Source of the DNA: Bryobacteraceae bacterium
GTDB taxonomy: Bacteria > Acidobacteriota > Terriglobia > Bryobacterales > Bryobacteraceae
Direction of reading: 5' to 3'
Assembly (NCBI GenBank): GCA_026129905.1
Contig: JAHCHE010000004.1
Span: 186,001 to 250,000, forward strand
Length of the DNA stretch: 64,000 nucleotides
A model generated the notes under the pieces. It was not told the origin of the DNA. It saw only the letters and a list, made by a program, of their open reading frames with translations, and made no database searches. Positions 49,067 to 58,078 of the stretch are shown here, piece by piece. How positions within the stretch are numbered: the stretch's first letter is position 1; each line of letters opens with the position of its first letter. Both the position numbers and the translations under genes were made by a program.

Positions 49067-49891
49067 ATGCGCTATCCAGCGACGGTCGTAGTGCCGGTTC
49101 TCAGACAGGTGGATGCGTGGCTGCATCAATCAGTCGAGTCCGCTGTTACCCAAACCGTGCCTTGTGAGGTTCTTGTCGTGGCGGCCCCCGGGATCGGGCG
49201 CTCCAATCTCGACCTCCTGTCGCGGCTTGTGTCCAGGTATCCGGCCTTGAGAGTGGTCCGGCAGCCCGGAAAAGGGTTTGCCGCCGCCCTCAACCTGGGA
49301 ATCCGGACCGCAAGCTCGGCGCGAGTGGGTTTCCTGCTGTCGGACGACTGGCTGGAACCGGAGGCGGTCAAGGAGACGCTTGGCTCCCCTGCCGACATAG
49401 TCTCCACCGGGCAAACCGTCTATGCCGCCGACGGACGGACCTCAATTGACCGGGCGAGCAGGATTCCCACGAGAGAGGAGTACGATCGGCTGCCGGGGCT
49501 GGAAAGCAAAGCCGACTATCTGAGCCATTTTTTTCTCTTTCGCAGGGGCATGCTGCTGCAGGTTGGCGGCCTCGACGAGACGCTGGGGGACTCGCCGGGG
49601 GTGGACGACTACGATCTCATCTGGACGTTGCTGGAGCATGGCGCCACCGTGGGCCTTATCGAAAGGAGTCTCTATAACTATCGCGACCACGATGGCGAGC
49701 GGCTCACTTTACGGAAATCCGGCGGCATGATGGCGACTCTGGTCCGGATCCTGGACAAACATCATGTGAAGGGTCCGGCGCGGGGTCGAGTGCTAGCCCG
49801 CCACTCGAAGTGGTTTGGAAAACCGATCAGCGCGGTTCTTCGGGAAGATCAGCGTCAACGGAAACTGAGGACACTTGGCGTCGATGTCTGA
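49067..49891 (+). CDS. GT2-family glycosyltransferase
   Basis: 274 residues. Classical GT2 start ATVVVPVLRQVDAWLHQSVE with VTQTVPCEVLVVAAPG, then GKGFAAALNLGIRTASSARV and FLLSDDWLEPEAV, where SDDW is the DXD equivalent. A late GVDDYDLIWTLLEHG matches the ED-D/W-like acceptor block. ATG at 49067 is six bases after the previous stop; the frame extends upstream through antisense-like residues that I leave out. The stop overlaps the next gene. Confidence 0.88.
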   Translation: MRYPATVVVPVLRQVDAWLHQSVESAVTQTVPCEVLVVAAPGIGRSNLDLLSRLVSRYPALRVVRQPGKGFAAALNLGIRTASSARVGFLLSDDWLEPEAVKETLGSPADIVSTGQTVYAADGRTSIDRASRIPTREEYDRLPGLESKADYLSHFFLFRRGMLLQVGGLDETLGDSPGVDDYDLIWTLLEHGATVGLIERSLYNYRDHDGERLTLRKSGGMMATLVRILDKHHVKGPARGRVLARHSKWFGKPISAVLREDQRQRKLRTLGVDV

Positions 49892-51053
49892 CACTCGCGC
49901 CGCGCCCTTAAACGGTCACCGGAAGCGTTCCGAGGGGCGGATACCGATACTTTACTATGTACCGCACTTGCCGATCGGAGGAACGGAACGCCAAGTTTAT
50001 CATCTAGCCACGCGGTTGAACCAGGCGCGCTTCCGCCCCAGCGTGTGGTGCTCTGGAGAATGGGGGCCGGTGGGTTCGGAGCTTGCCTCGGCCGGGATCC
50101 CCGTCCACCGCGTGCGGTTGGAACAACAGGCCGTCGAGTGGCTGCGGAGCCTCAACGCCGCCATTTTCCATTCCATGAACTACTGCCGACACGGCTTGGA
50201 TGTGCTGTTCGCCAAACTGGCCGGCGTGCCGGTGATCGTTACCCAGCGCGGCACAGTTCGCCACTGGGATCAGCGGATGAGCCTCCGATGTTGGGAGGAG
50301 ACCCGCAACTCGATGACCGACCGTGTGGTGGCCAACTCCAACGCGATTGCCGCGGTCTGCCAGACCGTAGAAGGCTTGAACCAGTCTCGCATTCGCGTCA
50401 TACATAACGGTGTAGTTCCTCCTGACAACCTGCCGGGGCGTCGCTCCATCCGTGAAGAGATCGGTGTGGGAGCGGGGACGCTGCTGATTGGCAACGTCGC
50501 CAAACTACGCCCGGTGAAAGACCAGTTCACTTTGCTTCGGGCCCTCCGGCTTCTCATCAGCCGAGTCCCGAATGCCGTTCTGGTGGTCTGCGGGGACGGA
50601 CCCGATGAGCACGAGCTGAGGCGATTGCGGGCGGAGCTAAAACTGGAAGGCCATTGTTTCTTCGCGGGCCTCCGGCCGGATCCCCACGAAGTCTACGCGG
50701 GGCTGGACCTGTACGCGCACTCCTCCAGAGCCGAAGGGCTCCCCAACGCGGTGCTGGAGGCGATGTCACACAGCCTCCCGGTGGTTGCCACCTCCGTCGG
50801 CGGAACCGCCGAAGCCGTTGTCCCGGAGGAAACGGGCATGCTCGTTCCTCCCGGCGAACCTGAGCCCCTGGCGGAGGCGTTGATCCGGCTGCTCCGCGAC
50901 GAATCCACGCGCCGATTCATGGGGACCAGAGGACGCCGAAGGGTCGAGGCCAATTTCGCCATTTCACGTATGGTGCGCCACTACGAGGCGGTCTATGAAG
51001 AGCTGATGCAAAAGAAGATCGCCAACACGCCAACACTGGCGGCCCCGGCGTAA
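49884..51053 (+). CDS. GT4-family glycosyltransferase
   Basis: 389 residues. N-terminal PILYYVPHLPIGGTERQVYH is a strong GT4 signature, then TQRGTVRHWDQRM, VVANSNAIAAVCQTVEG and VIHNGVVPPDNLPGRRSIRE. The C-terminal domain has IGNVAKLRPVKDQFTLLRAL, GPDEHELRRL, CFFAGLRPDP and the catalytic SRAEGLPNAVLEAMSHSLPV. ATG at 49884 overlaps the GT2 gene by eight bases. It probably adds a sugar to the same glycan as the preceding two enzymes. Confidence 0.92.
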   Translation: MSDTRAAPLNGHRKRSEGRIPILYYVPHLPIGGTERQVYHLATRLNQARFRPSVWCSGEWGPVGSELASAGIPVHRVRLEQQAVEWLRSLNAAIFHSMNYCRHGLDVLFAKLAGVPVIVTQRGTVRHWDQRMSLRCWEETRNSMTDRVVANSNAIAAVCQTVEGLNQSRIRVIHNGVVPPDNLPGRRSIREEIGVGAGTLLIGNVAKLRPVKDQFTLLRALRLLISRVPNAVLVVCGDGPDEHELRRLRAELKLEGHCFFAGLRPDPHEVYAGLDLYAHSSRAEGLPNAVLEAMSHSLPVVATSVGGTAEAVVPEETGMLVPPGEPEPLAEALIRLLRDESTRRFMGTRGRRRVEANFAISRMVRHYEAVYEELMQKKIANTPTLAAPA

Positions 51054-51062
51054 CAAGCGCAA

Positions 51063-52400
51063 GTGAAGCATGGTCCCACGGTCAGCTCCTTCGTGCGGTC
51101 TGGATTCCGGCCGCGTGACTGGTTCGCCCACGAGATACTCTGCATTGCCAAGCCATACCCCGATACGTGCCTCAACCTGAGTGACCGGGGAATTCCGGCT
51201 GAGCGCGTCCGGGCCGGTGTTTGCCGCCAGCTTAACCTCTACGCGACTGAACCGGGGGATTTGCCGGATGAACTTTTCACCAACCGCGAGGTCAACTGGC
51301 ACGAACAGCAGCTCGGCCGGAAGGGTCTCGTTGCCGCGGCGGGATTGTTCCTGCCCGGCGATCGCAGCGCTTTGGTCACCCTTCTGCAATCGGATCTGTG
51401 CCAGCAAATCTTCCGGCACCCGGTTTTGCGCCGCCTCGCGAAGACAAAGCTCGACAAGTGGTTCAAGCACTGGTACCGGCCGCTTACGAACGCCCTGCTC
51501 GACTTCTGCCTCGACCATCAGATCGACGTTTTGTATTCGCCCACCTCGACCACCGTCCTCCGGCATGTCCGGCGTCCTGTGGCCCCGGAGTTGTTCCGGC
51601 GGATCTACGACGATGTCTCGGACCGGTACGAATGTTTCAGGCAGACTCTCTACGATGCCGAGTACTGGTGTATCCCGGTGCAGCCGAACTGTCACCGTAT
51701 CGCCCCGCTAAGTCCGCTTGTGCGGCCGCAGGACGCGCCGCTGAAGGGAATTTGCCTGTTTCACGACATCGAGGAGGACGTCGACACGCCCGTATCCAGG
51801 CGAGAGTGCCGGGAGAACCTACTCCGGATGCTGGAACTGGAGCGCCAGGCCGGTGTGCGCGTCACGTACAGCGTATTGGGCGCCCTGTTCACCGAGAAAC
51901 GCCCCGTCATCGGCTCTTACGGTTTCGATTCGTTCGCGTTTCACTCCTTCAACCACCGCACGGAGGACTTGTCCCAACTCGAACGCGTACGCAAGGTCGA
52001 TTTGAGGGTCAAGGGGTACCGGCCGCCCCAGTCCAGAATGGGCCCGGAGTTGGGGGACTACGAGCTCACCTACCATAACTTCGAGTGGCTTCTCAGCTCC
52101 GCCGGGAGCCTAGGAAACGCACAGCCCAGTTTGGAAAACGGCATAGTAAAAATCCCCGTGCACCTCGATGATTTCGAGCTTCACAGGGGAGGCGTTGATT
52201 TCAGCCGGTGGAGGGACAGCGCCTTTGAACTGCTGGAGCGTCATCCGGTGGCGGCTATCGGCCTGCACGATTGCTACGGCCGCAAATGGATCGGCGGCTA
52301 CGAGGCTCTGCTGGCGGACCTCAAGAAACATCACGCCTTTTGGACCTGTGACGACATCGCCCGCGTGGTGTTCACGTCGCCGGCCCGGGCAACTCATTGA
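51063..52400 (+). CDS. NodB-like polysaccharide deacetylase-fold protein with long N-terminal extension
   Basis: 445 residues. The first 220 residues are not recognised (FAHEILCIAKPYPDTCLNLS, LPDELFTNREVNWHEQQLGR). The C-terminal half has NodB-like motifs: GICLFHDIEEDVD, FHSFNHR (H-S-x-x-H), GYRPPQSRMG (R-P-P), and AIGLHDCYG. Motif 1 has DIEED in place of the usual TFDDG, so activity is not certain. The GTG start at 51063 is nine bases after the GT4 stop. As last gene of this cluster it may deacetylate the glycan. Confidence 0.75.
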   Translation: MKHGPTVSSFVRSGFRPRDWFAHEILCIAKPYPDTCLNLSDRGIPAERVRAGVCRQLNLYATEPGDLPDELFTNREVNWHEQQLGRKGLVAAAGLFLPGDRSALVTLLQSDLCQQIFRHPVLRRLAKTKLDKWFKHWYRPLTNALLDFCLDHQIDVLYSPTSTTVLRHVRRPVAPELFRRIYDDVSDRYECFRQTLYDAEYWCIPVQPNCHRIAPLSPLVRPQDAPLKGICLFHDIEEDVDTPVSRRECRENLLRMLELERQAGVRVTYSVLGALFTEKRPVIGSYGFDSFAFHSFNHRTEDLSQLERVRKVDLRVKGYRPPQSRMGPELGDYELTYHNFEWLLSSAGSLGNAQPSLENGIVKIPVHLDDFELHRGGVDFSRWRDSAFELLERHPVAAIGLHDCYGRKWIGGYEALLADLKKHHAFWTCDDIARVVFTSPARATH

Positions 52401-52493
52401 CTTCATGGGGCGGGTCGCAGGACGGCGACGATCGCGAGCACATGCGCTCCGGTTCTGACTCCGCCTGGAATCTCGGAGAGAGGCACAAGTCTC

Positions 52494-53272
52494 TCAGCCT
52501 CCCCGGACCCGCGATGGCTCCTGTACCGCGTCGAAACCGGGATCCTCATCGAGTAGCGCGCCGAAGCTGCGAAACAGGAGACACGCGCCTGCAATGCCAA
52601 CGAAGGCCAGAGCGATTTCCACGGCAACGACGGCGGCGCCGAACAAAGAATGGCGATGAGCCGCGGGGAATACGGCGCTCTGTTTAATCGCTCGTTGGAC
52701 ATCCGTGCTCCGCGTGTGGAATATCGCAGGCAGTGCAAACAGCAGCGCGCAGAAGACCGCGGCGGCGCAGCCGAACAGAAGCGTCATCGGAGTGAGCGAA
52801 AGCGAATCCAGCCGGGGAATGTCGCTTGCGGCGAGCTTCCCAAGCAGCGGCAGCATCAGTCCCGCCAGAGCGACTCCCAATCCGCCGCCCGCAAAGGCCA
52901 GGATGAGGTTCTCAGCGAGCAGAACGCGGATCAGTTGGAGCGCGCTGGCGCCGCAGGCTGCCCGGACCGCCATTTCGCGCGATCGGGAAACCGAATGGAT
53001 CATCACCAGGTGGGCCACGTTGGCACACCCCAGCAACAGCACGAGTGAGACAGCCGCCCAGGCGATCAAGAGCGCCGGGCGGATTTCGCCGGTAATCCTC
53101 GCCGCCAGCGGGATCACAGCCGCGCCGACGGCGCCGTTTGTTTCCGGGTGAGCTTTCGCGACGTTGCGCGCGATCGCCTGCATCTCGGCGTGCGCCTGCT
53201 CTACGGCGACGCCCGGTCTCAACCGCCCGGTGACCTCGCGCGCCGCAGAGAACGCACTGCCTGCCGGATCAT
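52494..53272 (-). pseudogene. broken MacB/FtsX-type ABC permease (acidobacterial ADOP class)
   Basis: The open part (53222-52494) carries GVAVEQAHAEMQAIARNVAK, then VLLLGCANVAHLVMIHSVSR, SREMAVRAACGASALQLIRV and FGAAVVAVEIALAFVGIAGA, which is the first FtsX half of an ADOP-type permease. It ends after LLDEDPGFDA with an unrelated VQEPSRVRGG tail, so the second half is missing. Upstream, ATG at 53272 after GAGGAC begins MIRQAVRSLRRARS, a normal ADOP N terminus, but a TGA follows at the junction with GRLRPGV in another frame. Hence most of the MacB periplasmic domain has been deleted as well. The gene cannot make a working permease. Confidence 0.75.
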
Positions 53273-53602
53273 GTCCTCAGTTTAGGGCTCCGCCACAGCG
53301 CTGCGCTTCACGCTTGGACCGGCGCGCCCCCTGGATTCTCTTACGCCCGCGCCGAGCCCTACCCTTGCGCCGCGCGCGCCATCAGCGCAATCAATAAAAG
53401 AATTGCGGGCATGTATTTCTTAATGTTGATCATGCCTATGCCGGAGCACTTGGGGCGCCTCTCCGGCTCTCCCGCAAATCATTGAATCGGCGTCGCCAGC
53501 GGCGCCTCGGCCGTCGCCCGCGAGGACATGCTGTCCGCCGCGCCGGACGCTTCGACCGCGCATCGACGGCTCCGGCAGCGGCGTTGCTACACTGATCGGG
53601 AG
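53273..53602. other. 330-base intergenic region upstream of the PIG-L gene
   Basis: No gene seen; translations are low-complexity. An AT-rich patch (AATCAATAAAAGAATTGCGGG around 53388-53408) is the only feature that could serve as a promoter region. TACACT at 53588-53593 lies close to the PIG-L start. Confidence 0.4.
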
Positions 53603-56122
53603 ATGGGCCTTCCCCGCCGCCAGGCGACTTGTCTCGCCCTGATCGTCTGCCTGTTGTCCCCCCTCCGCGTCGCCGCGCAGCGCGAACTCGCCGGCGCCCC
53701 GGAGATGAAGCAGGCGCTCGACCGCCTCAACGTCCTCGGCGCGGCGTTGATGATCGCCGCCCATCCCGACGACGAGAACACCGGCCTGCTCACCTACCTC
53801 GCCCGCGGACGAAAAGTGCGAACCATCTATCTCTCAATTACCCGCGGCGAGGGCGGACAGAACCTCATCGGGCCCGAACAGGGCGACCTCCTCGGCGTCA
53901 TCCGCACCCAGGAGTTGCTGGCCTCCCGCCGCATCGACGGCGCCGAACAGCGCTTTACCCGCGCCATCGACTTCGGTTTCTCGAAGACCGCCGAAGAAAC
54001 TATGGCCAAGTGGGGCCGGGAAGAGATCCTCGGCGACATCGTCTGGACCATCCGCGATCTGCGCCCGGACATCGTCATCCTCCGCTTCTCCGGATCCGCC
54101 TCCGACGGCCACGGTCATCACCAAAGCTCCGCCATGCTCGGCAAGGAGGCGTTCGCCGCTGCGGCGGACCCGAACCGCTTCCCCCAGCAACTCGAGTACG
54201 TCAAACCCTGGCAGGCGCGCCGGCTGTTCTGGAACGTCTTCTCCTTTCGCGGCGGCCGTTTCTCCGACGCGGGCGACATGCCGGAGCGCGTGGACGTCGA
54301 CCTGGGCGAGTACGATCCCGTTCTGGGTTACTCCTACGCTGAACTCGCCGGCATGGGCCGAAGCATGCACCGTTCCCAGGGCTTCGGCGCCGGCGAACCG
54401 AAGGGCGCCGTGCGCAACAGCCTCGTTGTAGTTGCGGGAGAGCCCGCCCATTCGGACCCGTTTGAAGGGGTGGACACCACCTGGGATCGCGTGCCCGGCG
54501 GCGCGGCGGCCGGCGCGATCCTCAAGCGGGCGGCGGAACGCTTTCGCCCCGAGCGTCCGCAGGATACCGCGCCGCTGCTGCTCCAAGCGCGCGCCGCCCT
54601 GGCCGGCATCCGCGACGAATGGGCCGATCGCAAGCGGGCCGAACTTGACGAGACGATCGCGCTGGCCGCCGGCCTGTGGCTCGATGCGGCGGCGGACCGT
54701 TACGCCGTTGTCCCTGGCTCGGCCGTCGCGGTCGACTGCGTCGCCGTAAACCGCTCCGATTTTCCACTCGAACTGCTCTCGGTTTCACTCGGCGCCGCCA
54801 CACCGTCCGAAATCAACAAGCCGCTTCCCTACAATCAACCTTTCAGCCGGCGCCTGGAATGGAAAATTCCCGCCGATTTTCCCTACACGCATCCCTATTG
54901 GCTGCAAAAACCAAAAGACGGCGAACGTTACGCCTTTGACGACCTTCGCGAATTGCGATGGCCGGAGAATCCGCCTGCGCTCGAAGCCCGGTTCGTTCTC
55001 CGCGCCGGAGGCCAGGAAATTCCGTTAACCCGGCCGGTCCTCTACCGCTACGTCGACCGGGTCCTCGGTGAGCGAACCCGCGCGCTTGCGGTAGTTCCGC
55101 CGGCCGGCGTGGCGATGGTTCGTGCGGTGAAGCTATTCCCCGACGACAAACCCCGCTCTATCGAAGCGCAAATCACGGCGAATATTCCAGAAATCAAGGG
55201 AGCGCTGCGGCTGGAGGCCCCGCCCGGCTGGCGAATTACGCCGGAAGCGCAGCCGTTCGAGCTTTCGGAATCGGGGCGCCAGGCGACCTTGCGCTTCGAA
55301 GCGGCGCCTCCCGCAAGTCCCGCCGACGCGCGCCTGGAAGCCGTGGCCGCCATCGGCGCCGTCAAGGTCCGCTCGGGCGTCCAGGTGATCGAGTATCCCC
55401 ACATCCCCACGCAAACGCTGACGCCGCCGGCCCGCGAGCGGCTTGTGCGCGCGGATGTCCGCAATACGGCAAAGAGCGTCGGGTACGTGATGGGCGCCGG
55501 CGACGAGGTCCCGGACGCTCTGCGCGAACTCGGATCCGATGTGACGCTCCTGGCGGCGAACGATCTCGCCCGGGGCGACCTCCACCGCTTCGACGCCATC
55601 GTCACCGGCGTCCGCGCGTACAACGTTCGCGACGACCTGATCGCCAACCAGCCCCGCCTGATGTCCTACGTCGAGCAGGGCGGAACGCTCATCGTCCAGT
55701 ACAACGTGGCCGACCGGCAGTACCCGCCCGGCGGCCGGCCTGAGCGGCTCTCCGGCATCGGACCTTACCCGCTCGCCACGGGCCGCGTCCGCGTCAGCGT
55801 CGAAGAGGCGCCGGTTCGGTTTCTCCGGCCCGACGACCCTCTTCTCACCACCCCCAACCGGATCGGCCCGGCCGATTTCGACGGCTGGGTTCAGGAGCGG
55901 GGGCTCTATTTCGCCTCGGAATGGGACGCTCGCTATACGCCGCTCTGGGAGATGAACGACCCCGGCGAACCGTCCGCCGCCGGCGCCACGCTCTGCGCGC
56001 GCTACGGCAAAGGCGTCTACATCTTCACCGCCCTCTCCTGGTTCCGGCAGCTTCCGGCCGGAGTCCCGGGCGCCTACCGCATCTTCGCCAACTTCCTCAG
56101 CGCGGGAGCGGCGGCGCAATGA
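53603..56122 (+). CDS. secreted PIG-L-family deacetylase with C-terminal amidotransferase-like domain
   Basis: 839 residues with a signal peptide (ATCLALIVCLLSPLRVAAQ). The PIG-L/LmbE domain has AAHPDDENTGLLTYLARG (zinc HPDDE), LSITRGEGGQNLIGPEQG, and GHGHHQSSAMLG with the third zinc His. These enzymes remove N-acetyl groups from GlcNAc-type sugars. After a beta-rich middle region, residues about 620-835 look like a GATase/ThuA-type fold (FDAIVTGVRAYNVRDDLI, MSYVEQGGTLIVQYN, GKGVYIFTALSWFRQLPAG). ATG at 53603 with CGGGAG upstream. It heads a coupled set with a small membrane protein and an SSS symporter, so the released sugar or acetate may be imported at once. Confidence 0.9.
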   Translation: MGLPRRQATCLALIVCLLSPLRVAAQRELAGAPEMKQALDRLNVLGAALMIAAHPDDENTGLLTYLARGRKVRTIYLSITRGEGGQNLIGPEQGDLLGVIRTQELLASRRIDGAEQRFTRAIDFGFSKTAEETMAKWGREEILGDIVWTIRDLRPDIVILRFSGSASDGHGHHQSSAMLGKEAFAAAADPNRFPQQLEYVKPWQARRLFWNVFSFRGGRFSDAGDMPERVDVDLGEYDPVLGYSYAELAGMGRSMHRSQGFGAGEPKGAVRNSLVVVAGEPAHSDPFEGVDTTWDRVPGGAAAGAILKRAAERFRPERPQDTAPLLLQARAALAGIRDEWADRKRAELDETIALAAGLWLDAAADRYAVVPGSAVAVDCVAVNRSDFPLELLSVSLGAATPSEINKPLPYNQPFSRRLEWKIPADFPYTHPYWLQKPKDGERYAFDDLRELRWPENPPALEARFVLRAGGQEIPLTRPVLYRYVDRVLGERTRALAVVPPAGVAMVRAVKLFPDDKPRSIEAQITANIPEIKGALRLEAPPGWRITPEAQPFELSESGRQATLRFEAAPPASPADARLEAVAAIGAVKVRSGVQVIEYPHIPTQTLTPPARERLVRADVRNTAKSVGYVMGAGDEVPDALRELGSDVTLLAANDLARGDLHRFDAIVTGVRAYNVRDDLIANQPRLMSYVEQGGTLIVQYNVADRQYPPGGRPERLSGIGPYPLATGRVRVSVEEAPVRFLRPDDPLLTTPNRIGPADFDGWVQERGLYFASEWDARYTPLWEMNDPGEPSAAGATLCARYGKGVYIFTALSWFRQLPAGVPGAYRIFANFLSAGAAAQ

Positions 56123-56277
56123 CCCGCGAGCCGCAAGACAGCGAAACAAATCCGCCGGTCGCCGACGAGCCGCCCCCCTTTCTGGGCGCCTGGCGCCGCG
56201 TCTACGCCGCTGTCCTTATCTACCTGGCTGCGGTGATCTTCCTCTTCTACCTCTTCGGAAGGGCCTTCGCCGGATGA
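56119..56277 (+). CDS. 52-residue single-pass membrane protein
   Basis: The frame begins at ATG 56119 overlapping the PIG-L stop (ATGA) and ends overlapping the SSS symporter ATG (ATGA), so it is fixed at both ends. It has an acidic, Pro-rich N terminus (MTREPQDSETNPPVADEPPP) and one helix (VYAAVLIYLAAVIFLFYLF) near the C terminus. It may be a small subunit or chaperone for the symporter. No family name is known to me. Confidence 0.75.
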   Translation: MTREPQDSETNPPVADEPPPFLGAWRRVYAAVLIYLAAVIFLFYLFGRAFAG

Positions 56278-57956
56278 GGCCGCTCGATTGGGCGGTGCTC
56301 GCCGCCTCGCTCGTGGTCATCGTCTTATACGGCCTCTGGCGCGCCCGCGACACCGGCAGCGTCAACAAGTACCTGCTCGCCGGCAAGACCATGCCCTGGT
56401 ACGCCATGGCGCTCTCCATCATGGCGACGCAGGCCAGCGCCATCACCTTCATATCCACCACCGGCCAGTCCTACATCGACGGCATGCGGTTCGTTCAGTT
56501 CTATTTCGGCCTGCCGCTGGCGATGGTGGTCATCTCGGCCACCGCGGTGCCCATCTTCCACCGCGCCAACGTCTACACCGCGTACGAATACCTCGAGCGC
56601 CGCTTCGACGCGAAAACGCGCGCCCTGGTCAGCTTCATATTCCTCATCCAGCGCGGGCTCGCAGTCGGCGTGGCGCTCTACGCCCCGGCCATCGTCCTCA
56701 CCGTGATTCTCGGCTGGCCGGACCGCGCCACCACTCTCGTGATGGGCGTCCTCGTCGTCCTCTACACCACGCTCGGAGGCATCAAGGCCGTCACCTGGAC
56801 CGACGTCCAGCAGATGCTCATCATGATGTTCGGCCTCGTCGCTTCGCTCGCCACCGTGATCTGGCTCCTGCCGCGCGACATCGGCTTCATGGACGCCGTG
56901 ACCCTGGCCGGCGCCGCCGGCAAGCTGAATCCCGTCGTCTTGAGCTTCGACTGGAACGACCGCTATAACCTCTGGAGCGGCCTGTTCGGCGGCATGTTTC
57001 TCGCCCTCGCCTATTTCGGCTGCGACCAGTCGCAGGTGCAGCGTTATCTCACCGGAAAATCCATCGCCCAGAGCCGCCTCAGCCTGCTGTTCAACGCTGT
57101 CGCCAAGGTGCCGATGCAGTTCTTCATCCTCTTCATCGGCGCGATGGTTTTCGTCTTCTACACGTTCGAGAAGCCGCCGCTGTTGTTTGAGCGCGTCCAG
57201 CAGGGGAGGATCGAACAGACGCCGGCCTACGCTCCATTGGCGGAACGATTCGACGCCTCGTTTGAAAAACGGCGCCAGGCCGCCCGCGACCTGATTGCGG
57301 CGCGCCGCGACGGAAGCGGCGACCAGACCCGGTTCGCCGAAGACTACCGCCGGGCGCAAACGGAACTTGAGGAGGCGCGGCGGGCCGGCTTTCGCCTTGT
57401 CGAAGCCAACGGCGGGCAGCCCGGATTCAACGATACGAACTACATCTTCATCACGTTCGTTACCCGCTATCTGCCGGTGGGCTTGGTTGGGCTGGTAATG
57501 GCGGCCGTATTCGCCGCGGCCATGTCGACGATTTCCGCCGAAATTAATTCGCTCGCCACGGTCACCGTCATCGATATCTACCGCCGGCACATCCGGAAGC
57601 AGGCGCCGGACCGTCATTACCTCCGCGCCGCGCGGCTGGCTACCGTCTTCTGGGGCGCCTATGCCATCGCGACCGCCGAATACGGCAGCCGCCTGGGCGC
57701 GCTGATCGAAGCGGTGAACATCCTGGGCTCCTACTTCTACGGCGGACTGCTCGGCGTATTCGCCCTCGCCTTTTTCTTCAAGCAGGTTCGCGGCAACGGC
57801 GCCTTCCTCGGCGTGCTTGCCGGCGAGGCGGCCATCTTCGCCGTCGCCCGCTTCACCGGCGTGTCTTTCCTCTGGTACAACGTCGTCGGCTGCGTGGTCG
57901 TCGTCCTGACGGCCCTCGCCGTCACGGCGCTGGAGAATAGACACCGCCCGGCCTGA
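56274..57956 (+). CDS. sodium:solute symporter (SSS family)
   Basis: 560 residues, about 13 helices. Family signatures are YLLAGKTMPWYAMALSIMAT, QASAITFISTTGQSY, TTLGGIKAVTWTDVQQMLIM, GGMFLALAYFGCDQSQVQRY and VMAAVFAAAMSTISAEINSL. The loop between helices at about residues 300-390 is unusually long (FEKRRQAARDLIAARRDGSG and more) and charged. The substrate is unknown; a sugar or carboxylate released by the PIG-L enzyme is a guess from context. A terminator-like hairpin follows one base after the stop. Confidence 0.9.
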   Translation: MRPLDWAVLAASLVVIVLYGLWRARDTGSVNKYLLAGKTMPWYAMALSIMATQASAITFISTTGQSYIDGMRFVQFYFGLPLAMVVISATAVPIFHRANVYTAYEYLERRFDAKTRALVSFIFLIQRGLAVGVALYAPAIVLTVILGWPDRATTLVMGVLVVLYTTLGGIKAVTWTDVQQMLIMMFGLVASLATVIWLLPRDIGFMDAVTLAGAAGKLNPVVLSFDWNDRYNLWSGLFGGMFLALAYFGCDQSQVQRYLTGKSIAQSRLSLLFNAVAKVPMQFFILFIGAMVFVFYTFEKPPLLFERVQQGRIEQTPAYAPLAERFDASFEKRRQAARDLIAARRDGSGDQTRFAEDYRRAQTELEEARRAGFRLVEANGGQPGFNDTNYIFITFVTRYLPVGLVGLVMAAVFAAAMSTISAEINSLATVTVIDIYRRHIRKQAPDRHYLRAARLATVFWGAYAIATAEYGSRLGALIEAVNILGSYFYGGLLGVFALAFFFKQVRGNGAFLGVLAGEAAIFAVARFTGVSFLWYNVVGCVVVVLTALAVTALENRHRPA

Positions 57957-57976
57957 CCTGACGGAGGGCCGTCAGG
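57957..57976 (+). terminator. stem-loop directly after the symporter gene
   Basis: CCTGACGG (57957-57964) pairs perfectly with CCGTCAGG (57969-57976) across the loop AGGG. It starts immediately after the TGA. No T run, but position and stem quality suggest a terminator for the PIG-L/symporter operon. Confidence 0.5.
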
Positions 57977-58078
57977 GCAGTCCGCGAGGGGCTATCGGGC
58001 GCCGGCTGCGGCGAACTCTGATCGTGCCAGCCGACCGCTGAATGATCGCCGAAAAGATTTCAAGCTCCCTGGCTGTTC

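Noticed and set aside
56325-57944. 539-codon open frame on the minus strand
   Set aside because: Fully antisense to the sodium symporter, which has clear family motifs; the translation is Asp/Glu/Gly/His-rich without domains.
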